Shown in pieces: positions 1 to 4,551 of a stretch of DNA of 10,875 nt. The translations under genes and the position numbers were made by a program. The notes below the pieces were generated by a model. The model was given only the letters and a program-made list of their open reading frames with translations, searched no databases and was not told where the DNA came from. Numbering within the stretch: position 1 is the stretch's first letter; the number at the start of each line of letters is the position of its first letter. The DNA lies in contig JAUQXD010000633.1 in assembly GCA_030834835.1 (NCBI GenBank), forward strand, positions 1-10,875. The letters are read 5' to 3'. The stretch comes from Thermoflexales bacterium (lineage in GTDB: Bacteria > Chloroflexota > Anaerolineae > Fen-1058).

Positions 1-213
1 GGCCACACGTTGAAGGTGCATCGCGACATCGACGGCGGCAAAGTCTACCGGCTATACGACCTCGAGGGCGCCGCGACACCGATCGAGCGCACGCTGGCCG
101 ACGACTTGATCGAACGCGGCCTGCTGGGCAGCAATCAAAAATTCCCCGCCGCCACCTTCTGGCTCACAGCGGCTGGCCGGGCGCAGATCGCCGATCGACC
201 AGAGGCCGTCTGA
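1..213 (+). CDS. C-terminal part of an unrecognised protein (truncated by window edge)
   Basis: The reading frame is open from the first base to a TGA at 211-213, giving 70 visible residues. The 5' end lies outside the window, so the TTG at position 10 need not be a start. The visible part is hydrophilic and probably alpha/beta. It contains IERTLADDLIERGLL followed by a segment ending FWLTAAGRAQIADR. The 'LTaaGr' ending preceded by helices resembles the tail of winged-helix or other small DNA-binding domains, but this is only a resemblance. There are no membrane segments or cysteines. The next gene starts about 100 bases downstream behind its own promoter-like sequence, so the two are probably separate transcription units. 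Function unknown. Confidence 0.6.
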   Translation, partial: GHTLKVHRDIDGGKVYRLYDLEGAATPIERTLADDLIERGLLGSNQKFPAATFWLTAAGRAQIADRPEAV

Positions 214-248
214 TTCCCCGCTTCCCAATCTCCCGCAAACGGCGCGGG

Positions 249-256
249 TGTATAAT
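249..256 (+). promoter_or_regulatory. Putative -10 element for the LppX-like lipoprotein gene
   Basis: A perfect TATAAT at 251-256 is directly preceded by TG (249-250). It lies in a non-coding gap and places a transcription start near 263, about 50 bases before the ATG at 312. I see no good -35 hexamer at 16-18 bases spacing, so the call rests on the -10 box and its position. Confidence 0.55.
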
Positions 257-311
257 CAGGCTGGTAGTTCGCTGGTTCAACCGTATCATCTATACACATT
301 AGGAGGATGTC

Positions 312-1187
312 ATGAAGTTACGTTTTGCAATGATGACGTTGTTGTTCGCGCTGGTGCTGTCCGCCTGCGGGGCGCAGGGCGCGCCTATCCCGGCCGACCC
401 CGTGGAAGCCGTGAAAGTCATCGCCGACAAGCAAGCCGAGATTAAGACGCAGCACCTGGATGTGTCGCTGGATCTGGGTCTGAAACTCGACGGGCTGTCA
501 GCCGACGATCCCAGCGCGCAGCAGGCGATGGTCCTGTTCAAGAACTTCAAGGCCAATCTGACGCTGGCCGGCGACGTGGACACGACCAAGAATGACCTGG
601 CGTTGAAAGGCTCGGCCGATCTAGGCCCGCTGACCGCCTTCCTGTCGCAAGGCGCGGACAAAGTTGAGTTTGAACTGGTCAAAGTCGGCGACAAGATGTA
701 CCTGAAAGGCCCGGACGGCGAGTGGAATGAAAGCGATGTCTCGCAATCGACCGACGCCAGCAAGCCCGATTCAACGCCGCAGATCAGCGCCAAACAGCTG
801 TCCGATCTGTTGAAGAAGGCGTCCAAGGCCGAAAAATTGGGCGATGAGGCGATCGACGGCGTCGATTCGTATCACTACAAGGTCACGCTCGATCCCATGA
901 CGCTGCTGACCGAAGCCGCCAAACTGGCGCAGTCGTCCGGCGCCAGCACGGAGCCGATCGATCAGGCGCAGCTCGACGAAGCCAAGAAGTTCCTCAAGGA
1001 CTCCGTGGTCATCGTCGAAGTGTGGGTGGGCAAGCAGGATTTGTTCATCCGCCAGCAGAAGATTGTCTTCCAGATCAGCGTTACCGATATTCCCGATCAG
1101 CCCGGCGCGAAGGCGGATGTCGATCTGAGCCTGACGACTAAGACGACCAAGATCAATGAGCCGGTGACGATTACGGCCCCCAAGTAA
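312..1187 (+). CDS. LppX_LprAFG-type lipoprotein
   Basis: A 291-residue exported lipoprotein. The N-terminus MKLRFAMMTLLFALVLSAC is a type II signal peptide with lipobox L16-S17-A18-C19, so Cys19 should be lipidated and the mature protein anchored to the outer face of the membrane. The body alternates amphipathic beta strands and helices. It includes a VKVGDKMYLKGPDGEW strand pair (about 124-138), a KQLSDLLKKASKAEKLG helix (161-177) and a strand with VEVWVGKQDLFIRQQKI (235-251), the typical 'vWvdk..l.rr' feature of the LppX/LprA/F/G fold. In mycobacteria that family binds or transports lipids; in Chloroflexota the ligand is unknown. The start is fixed by a perfect AGGAGG at 301-306, five bases before the ATG. 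A -10 box lies upstream and a strong stem-loop follows the TAA, so the gene looks monocistronic. Family assignment is by pattern recognition, without a profile search. Confidence 0.82.
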   Translation: MKLRFAMMTLLFALVLSACGAQGAPIPADPVEAVKVIADKQAEIKTQHLDVSLDLGLKLDGLSADDPSAQQAMVLFKNFKANLTLAGDVDTTKNDLALKGSADLGPLTAFLSQGADKVEFELVKVGDKMYLKGPDGEWNESDVSQSTDASKPDSTPQISAKQLSDLLKKASKAEKLGDEAIDGVDSYHYKVTLDPMTLLTEAAKLAQSSGASTEPIDQAQLDEAKKFLKDSVVIVEVWVGKQDLFIRQQKIVFQISVTDIPDQPGAKADVDLSLTTKTTKINEPVTITAPK

Positions 1188-1222
1188 CATCGATCGGTTT
1201 GTTACAACCCGATTGAACAGTG

Positions 1223-1254
1223 CGACCCCCTGCCCGGAGAATGGCAGGGGGTCG
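1223..1254 (+). terminator. Stem-loop terminator after the LppX-like gene
   Basis: A perfect 12-bp stem (CGACCCCCTGCC at 1223-1234, GGCAGGGGGTCG at 1243-1254) encloses an 8-base loop, starting 35 bases after the stop codon. The T-tract that follows is poor (TTGCGTTCG), so termination may be only partly intrinsic. The position and stem strength still support the call. Confidence 0.75.
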
Positions 1255-1333
1255 TTGCGTTCGTCCGATTCAAAGTCCGTTGAACGACGCCCATCCGCTG
1301 CGCCATCGACTAAACCGACGGCTGATAGTGGCA

Positions 1334-1444
1334 AGTCCGCTCAAGCGGACTGAGGTGGCGCGCAACGGTGTTCGCTCCTCGCCCGCGCCAACGCGGGTGA
1401 AAAGCAAGAGATCTATCGCCAATTACCGCTATCGATAGTGGTAA
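1334..1444. repeat. Cluster of short hairpins between two convergent genes
   Basis: The gap 1255-1447 holds no gene. It contains three hairpins: AGTCCGCT/AGCGGACT (1334-1341 and 1344-1351, 2-base loop); CCCGCG/CGCGGG (1382-1387 and 1392-1397, 4-base loop CCAA); and TTACCGCTAT/ATAGTGGTAA around a central CG (1423-1444, one G-U pair in RNA). The last lies four bases beyond the stop codon of the minus-strand gene at 1448 and could act in its termination, although no T-run follows. Confidence 0.6.
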
Positions 1445-1447
1445 CCG

Positions 1448-1648
1448 CTAAAGATTCTTTCTTCTAAACAAATACCAATCCATTAGGAAAAACAGAGCGC
1501 CCGCGACAAGCACGCCCAGTCCTTTGATAATGGCCGTGACTAAATTCGCCATTTGATTCGGCCCTGGCTGAGGAAGCCATTGATTCATTAGGAAAACAAC
1601 CAGCGCCACCAGAATTAGAAAGAATACCGTCTTACGTCCAGATTTCAT
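1448..1648 (-). CDS. Small two-helix membrane protein, function unknown
   Basis: A 66-residue protein with a basic N-terminus (MKSGRK), a first hydrophobic helix of about residues 7-24 (VFFLILVALVVFLMNQWL), a short polar loop rich in Pro, Gln and Asn (25-33), a second hydrophobic helix (about 38-60) and a basic tail, FRRKNL. By the positive-inside rule both ends face the cytoplasm. A strong Shine-Dalgarno (GGGAGGG on the minus strand, 1653-1659) sits about five bases before the ATG, and a possible -10 box lies further upstream, so this is very probably a real gene despite its size. Base composition is more AT-rich than its neighbours. It does not match a family I recognise. It is convergent with the lipoprotein gene and separated from it by hairpins. 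Confidence 0.7.
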   Translation of the reverse strand: MKSGRKTVFFLILVALVVFLMNQWLPQPGPNQMANLVTAIIKGLGVLVAGALFFLMDWYLFRRKNL

Positions 1649-1670
1649 ACCGCCCTCCCAAAATAATGCT

Positions 1671-1676
1671 ACTATA
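1671..1676 (-). promoter_or_regulatory. Putative -10 box for the small membrane protein gene
   Basis: The minus strand reads TATAGT here, 22 bases upstream of the ATG at 1648, which would give a short leader of about 15-17 bases. I see no convincing -35 hexamer at 16-18 bases. Support comes from position and the -10 match only. Confidence 0.35.
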
Positions 1677-1740
1677 CCTCGCCCACGAGATTAGCACACT
1701 CCCCCAAGCCGGTCAATTTGGAAACCCATCGGCATTCCGG

Positions 1741-1855
1741 CGATTGAAATCGCGCCTCAAGGGCGTGCCGCCGACCGTCGGCCTACGCCGACGAAACCGC
1801 GTCCACGCAGGTGGACGCTCAGCCAACGGCTCATAAGGCGCGACTTCGAGTCGCC
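1741..1855. repeat. Chain of five consecutive short hairpins
   Basis: The stretch 1677-1906 has no convincing gene but is densely palindromic. In order: CGATT/AATCG (1741-1752, loop GA); CGCC/GGCG (1753-1765); CGTCGGC/GCCGACG (1776-1793, loop CTAC); GCGTCCAC/GTGGACGC (1799-1818, loop GCAG); GCGACT/AGTCGC (1840-1854, loop TCG). Stems are 4-8 bp, loops 2-5 bases, and the spacers are short. Each stem has a different sequence, so this is a chain of hairpins and not a tandem repeat. It resembles dispersed palindromic elements of Chloroflexota genomes; whether it recurs elsewhere cannot be seen here. Confidence 0.65.
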
Positions 1856-1906
1856 TGCCCCTCCGCACAATAACGCACCGCGCCATCACCGCCGATAATT
1901 TCGGTC

Positions 1907-1934
1907 TTGCGCTCGACGCCGCTCGTGCTACAAT
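1907..1934 (+). promoter_or_regulatory. Extended -10 promoter for the aminotransferase gene
   Basis: TTGCGC (1907-1912) is followed after 16 bases by TGC-TACAAT (1926-1934), an extended -10 box with a one-base deviation from TATAAT. Transcription would begin near 1941. This argues against translation starting at the upstream in-frame ATG at 1907, which lies inside the promoter itself, and supports the start at 1994. Confidence 0.65.
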
Positions 1935-1946
1935 GCGGGCCATCCT

Positions 1947-1974
1947 GTTACTCGTCACTCGTTACTCATCACTC
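1947..1974 (+). repeat. Four-copy heptanucleotide tandem repeat in the leader
   Basis: Four 7-base units in a row: GTTACTC, GTCACTC, GTTACTC, ATCACTC. Units 1 and 3 are identical and the others differ at one or two positions. The array lies between the predicted transcription start (about 1941) and the ribosome binding site (1978-1983), so it belongs to the 5' leader of the aminotransferase mRNA. Confidence 0.75.
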
Positions 1975-1977
1975 ACC

Positions 1978-1983
1978 AAGGAG
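1978..1983 (+). promoter_or_regulatory. Ribosome binding site that decides the aminotransferase start
   Basis: AAGGAG lies 10 bases before the ATG at 1994. The only in-frame alternative upstream, ATG 1907, sits inside the promoter and would add 29 residues that do not look like the family. The spacing is slightly long but acceptable. Confidence 0.65.
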
Positions 1984-1993
1984 CCGCTTCCTC

Positions 1994-3313
1994 ATGACCT
2001 CGCCCTTATCCGCCGAAGAAATCGTCAACTTGTCCAAGCAATACACCTTCTGGTCGTGGTCCGCGCAGGATACCGTCAATCCGATTCCCATGACGAAGGC
2101 CGAAGGCGTGTATTTCTGGGACGCCAACGGCAAACAGTACGTCGATATGAATTCGCAGTTGATGTGCGTTAACATCGGGCATGGCAACCAACGCGTCATC
2201 AAAGCCATTCAAGATCAGGCGGCGAAGTTAGCCTACGCCGGCCCCAGCATGGCGACGGAAGTCCGCGCGCAGATCGGGCCGCTGCTGGCGAAGCATACGC
2301 CCGGCGACCTGAACAAGTTCTTCTTCGTGCTGGGCGGCGCGGAAGCCAACGAGAACGCCATCAAGTTGGTGCGGCAATACACGGGCAAGCAAAAGATCAT
2401 CGTGCGCTATCGCGCTTATCACGGCGCGACGGCGGGCGCGATCACGCTGACGGGCGATTATCGCCGCTGGGCCAATGAACCCGGCATCCCCGGCATCGTG
2501 CGCGTCTTCGATCCGTTTAAATATCGCTGCGCCTTCTGCAAGAACAATCCCGGCGGCTGCACCATGGACTGCCTCAACCACATTGAGGAAGTGATCCAGT
2601 ACGAAGGGCCGCACACCATCGCCGCAATCTTCATCGAGACGGTGACGGGCACCAACGGCCTCATCGTGCCGCCCGACGGCTATTTGCAGGGCCTGCGGCA
2701 GTTGTGTGACAAGTACGGCATTTTGCTGGTCTGCGATGAAGTGATGGCAGGCTTCGGCCGCACCGGCGAATGGTTCGCCGTCGATCACTGGAACGTCGTG
2801 CCGGACATCATCACGATGGCGAAGGGTTTGACTTCGGCGTACATGCCGCTAGGCGCAGTGGCGATCAGCGACAAGATTGCCGATCACTTCGCCAGGAACA
2901 CCTTCTACGGCGGCCTGACGTACAACGCGCATCCGATGTGTCTGGCGGCGGCGATCGAGACGATCAAAGTGATGGAAGACGAAGACATCGTGGGCAATGC
3001 GAAACGCATGGGCGTGGTGATGGGCGGTCTGCTCGACGATCTCAAGGCCGAGCATCCGTCCGTCGGGGACGTGCGCTCGATCGGGCTGTTTGGCGCGATC
3101 GAGTTGGTGAAGAATCGCGAAACGAAAGAAGTGATGCCGACGAGCGAAGTGGGCAAAGCGGCGGCTTATCTTAAAGAGCACGGGCTCTATCACTTCACGC
3201 CCGGCAATTTGATCTTTACCAATCCGCCGCTGATCATCAACGAGCAGCAGTTGAAGGGCGCCTTCAACATTATCAACGAAGCGCTAGCCATCACCGATCA
3301 AGCCGCACAGTAA
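1994..3313 (+). CDS. PLP-dependent class III aminotransferase (taurine/omega-amino acid transaminase-like)
   Basis: A 439-residue cytoplasmic enzyme, the normal length for fold-type I class III transaminases (acetylornithine/GABA/taurine group). Visible landmarks: N-terminal WDANGKQYVDMNSQL (42-56) with the GHG turn at 62-64; the phosphate-cup loop GGAEANENA (114-122); YHGATAGA (142-149), supplying the aromatic residue that stacks on the cofactor; IFIETVTGTNG (212-222); the PLP-pyridine Asp248 in LVCDEVMAGFGRTG (245-258); and the Schiff-base Lys277 in IITMAKGLTSAYMPLGA (272-288), followed by GLTYNAHP (307-314). All catalytic positions are intact. Cys179, 182, 189 and 193 form a cluster in an insertion (YRCAFCKN...CTMDC). 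The overall look is closest to taurine--2-oxoglutarate or related omega-amino acid transaminases, but substrate cannot be assigned from sequence alone. No pathway partners are present. An RHH protein follows after 40 bases, probably in the same transcript. Confidence 0.9.
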   Translation: MTSPLSAEEIVNLSKQYTFWSWSAQDTVNPIPMTKAEGVYFWDANGKQYVDMNSQLMCVNIGHGNQRVIKAIQDQAAKLAYAGPSMATEVRAQIGPLLAKHTPGDLNKFFFVLGGAEANENAIKLVRQYTGKQKIIVRYRAYHGATAGAITLTGDYRRWANEPGIPGIVRVFDPFKYRCAFCKNNPGGCTMDCLNHIEEVIQYEGPHTIAAIFIETVTGTNGLIVPPDGYLQGLRQLCDKYGILLVCDEVMAGFGRTGEWFAVDHWNVVPDIITMAKGLTSAYMPLGAVAISDKIADHFARNTFYGGLTYNAHPMCLAAAIETIKVMEDEDIVGNAKRMGVVMGGLLDDLKAEHPSVGDVRSIGLFGAIELVKNRETKEVMPTSEVGKAAAYLKEHGLYHFTPGNLIFTNPPLIINEQQLKGAFNIINEALAITDQAAQ

Positions 3314-3353
3314 CAAAGGCCGCTGCATGCGTCGCCTTTGGGGGGAGGCCACG

Positions 3354-3599
3354 ATGATCACGAAGCGAGTCGAAGTCAGCATCACGCTGGACGTCAGCAC
3401 CATCGCCAAGCTGCAACGCTCCGCGCGCGCCACGGGTCGCACGGAGGAAGCCATCATCGAACAGGCGATTGCCCGGTACTTCGGGGAAGTCGCGCCGTCA
3501 TCATCGGATAACTGGTTTGGCGCGACCAGACAACGCGACGACTGGGAACACCTGGTCGAAGATTGGTTCGTCGGGCAGGTTCACGACGCCGCCGATTAA
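3354..3599 (+). CDS. Ribbon-helix-helix (CopG/MetJ-Arc-like) small DNA-binding protein
   Basis: An 81-residue protein. Its N-terminus fits the ribbon-helix-helix plan: a beta strand with alternating residues (RVEVSITLD, 5-13), helix 1 (STIAKLQRSARATG, about 15-28) and helix 2 (TEEAIIEQAIARYFGE, 30-45). The tail is acidic and aromatic (DDWEHLVEDWF) and may bind a partner, as in RHH antitoxins. Start: GGGAGG at 3343-3348, five bases before ATG 3354; an upstream in-frame ATG at 3327 lacks such an RBS. No toxin gene lies next to it, because the gene downstream is convergent, so a toxin-antitoxin role is unsupported. Its position 40 bases after the aminotransferase suggests a shared transcript and possibly autoregulation. 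The DNA target is unknown. Confidence 0.75.
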   Translation: MITKRVEVSITLDVSTIAKLQRSARATGRTEEAIIEQAIARYFGEVAPSSSDNWFGATRQRDDWEHLVEDWFVGQVHDAAD

Positions 3600-3620
3600 C
3601 CGCACCCGCCTCCCCCAACT

Positions 3621-3686
3621 CCCCTCTCCCGAAATCGCATCCTGAGCGGAACGCAGTGCAGTCGAAGGACGATTTCGGGAGAGGGG
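3621..3686. repeat. Palindromic element with nested hairpin module, between convergent genes
   Basis: A perfect 17-bp inverted repeat, CCCCTCTCCCGAAATCG (3621-3637) and its complement (3670-3686), encloses 32 bases. The centre holds TCCTGAGCG...GTCGAAGGA (3640-3669), a 30-base version of a module also found at 5214-5254 and 8872-8912. It lies between the stop codons of two convergent genes (3599 and 3708), a typical site for REP-like elements, and could serve as a two-way transcription terminator, although T-runs are absent. Confidence 0.8.
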
Positions 3687-3707
3687 GCGGGGGTGAGGCT
3701 GAGGCCG

Positions 3708-4277
3708 TTACTGAGCGACCTCGATCCACTCAAAAAACGCGGCGTGATCAGGGCGAATGAATTTCGTAAACGCGCCATTCAGGTTCACCCACACCCGATA
3801 GTATTCGCGCAGCTCAACGGCCGACGCTTCGTCCGGCAGCGTTTGCAACTGCAAGCACAGCGCTTGAACTTGCGGCCCCTTGCCCAACGCCGTGCTTGAT
3901 GCCGCATCGAGCGGCTTCACACCTTGCGTTCCCGCTTCTTCCAACGCCGTGCTTAACATCGTCGCTTCGCCATCGGTGCCGTCGCGTTGAACGAGGGTGC
4001 GCGTTAGCGGCCGGGTCACATACGCCCCATCCATCAACGTCGTGGGATTTGTGCCATACGCAAACGAATAACGCACCCACGTCGTCGAGGCTGTGGGCGG
4101 CCACTCCGTTGGAAACAGCGGCGATTGCGTTGTCGTCCACATCGTCGGCAGACCGTCGGGTTGTGGTGGAGACGCGGGTGTCGAAGTTACAGTCGGCACA
4201 GCAGTTGTGCCCGGCATCGTCGTTCCTCCGCAAGCCGCGATCAGCGCGACCAGCAACATCAGCGCCATCCATTTCAT
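3708..4277 (-). CDS. Putative lipoprotein, function unknown
   Basis: A 189-residue exported protein. MKWMALMLLVALIAAC is a type II signal peptide with lipobox I13-A14-A15-C16. A Thr/Pro/Ser-rich linker follows (about 18-45: GTTAVPTVTSTPASPPQP), as is usual for Gram-positive-type and Chloroflexota lipoproteins. A globular domain of about 140 residues ends with VELREYYRVWVNLNGAFTKF and FFEWIEVAQ. I do not recognise the domain. The start is set by the lipobox and by gene overlap: the ATG shares its A with the TGA of the 60-residue gene upstream (TGATG, 4279-4275), which implies translational coupling. AAGG(T)GGG lies a few bases upstream. The frame is open upstream to 4502, but the extra N-terminal residues are hydrophilic and run over the preceding gene. 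The stop lies 21 bases from the palindrome at 3621-3686. Confidence 0.75.
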   Translation of the reverse strand: MKWMALMLLVALIAACGGTTMPGTTAVPTVTSTPASPPQPDGLPTMWTTTQSPLFPTEWPPTASTTWVRYSFAYGTNPTTLMDGAYVTRPLTRTLVQRDGTDGEATMLSTALEEAGTQGVKPLDAASSTALGKGPQVQALCLQLQTLPDEASAVELREYYRVWVNLNGAFTKFIRPDHAAFFEWIEVAQ

Positions 4278-4459
4278 CACGCCCACCTTGCCCCCGGATA
4301 CGACTGCTGGATCATCAGCAACGCTGCCTCGATCAACTCTTCGTCCCACAACGATCCATCGCTGGGGACTTCCACTTTCACGTTGACGACTCGTCCATCT
4401 TCCGTGCGGATGTCGCCACTGACTGATTGTTCTTCCACGTTGACGATAGGTTTGCTCAT
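4277..4459 (-). CDS. Small protein of unknown function, coupled to a lipoprotein gene
   Basis: A 60-residue, soluble, acidic protein: MSKPIVNVEEQSVSGDIRT..., with strands around VVNVKVEVP (24-32) and a helix LWDEELIEAALLMIQQSY (37-54). There is no signal peptide, membrane segment or cysteine, so it is presumably cytoplasmic. GAGGGG (minus strand, 4467-4472) lies seven bases before the ATG, and a TATAAT on the minus strand lies about 42 bases upstream, inside an inverted repeat. Its TGA overlaps the ATG of the lipoprotein gene by one base. The tidy RBS, promoter and coupling make a real gene likely. I do not recognise the family. It may assist or regulate the lipoprotein, but that is inference from arrangement only. 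Confidence 0.6.
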   Translation of the reverse strand: MSKPIVNVEEQSVSGDIRTEDGRVVNVKVEVPSDGSLWDEELIEAALLMIQQSYPGARWA

Positions 4460-4482
4460 GAATCTTCCCCTCTAATCGATGA

Positions 4483-4547
4483 AGACCTGTCAGGTGGGTC
4501 ATTATAGCCGATCAGTTCAACAATCCCTTGACCCACCTGACAGGTCT
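4483..4547. repeat. Perfect 19-bp inverted repeat in the intergenic gap
   Basis: AGACCTGTCAGGTGGGTCA (4483-4501) is repeated as its exact complement at 4529-4547, with 27 bases between the arms. Each arm itself contains an 11-base near-palindrome, ACCTG(T/A)CAGGT (4485-4495 and 4535-4545), with centres 50 bases apart. It starts five bases after the stop codon of the RCC1 gene and could terminate that transcript. It may also be a dispersed REP-like element or a paired operator for the downstream genes. Confidence 0.8.
4501..4506 (-). promoter_or_regulatory. Putative -10 box inside the inverted repeat, driving the 60-residue gene and lipoprotein
   Basis: The minus strand reads TATAAT at 4506-4501. 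The start site would fall near 4494, within the left arm of the inverted repeat, leaving a leader of about 35 bases. No clear -35 hexamer is seen at standard spacing, so an activator or a weak promoter is possible. Confidence 0.45.
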
Positions 4548-4551
4548 GGCC

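Noticed and set aside
1713..1958. Minus-strand open frame of 81 codons
   Set aside because: It runs through the hairpin chain and across the aminotransferase promoter. It is Arg-rich, with no RBS and no domain.
1907..1993. N-terminal extension of the aminotransferase from ATG 1907
   Set aside because: It starts inside the -35 element of the promoter, has no RBS and encodes residues unlike the family. ATG 1994 has AAGGAG upstream.
3354..3599. Toxin-antitoxin operon led by the RHH protein
   Set aside because: No PIN, RelE/ParE or other toxin-like frame lies next to it; the following gene is convergent and encodes a lipoprotein.
4278..4502. Longer start for the lipoprotein gene
   Set aside because: The extension overlaps the 60-residue gene, is hydrophilic and would bury the signal peptide and lipobox internally.
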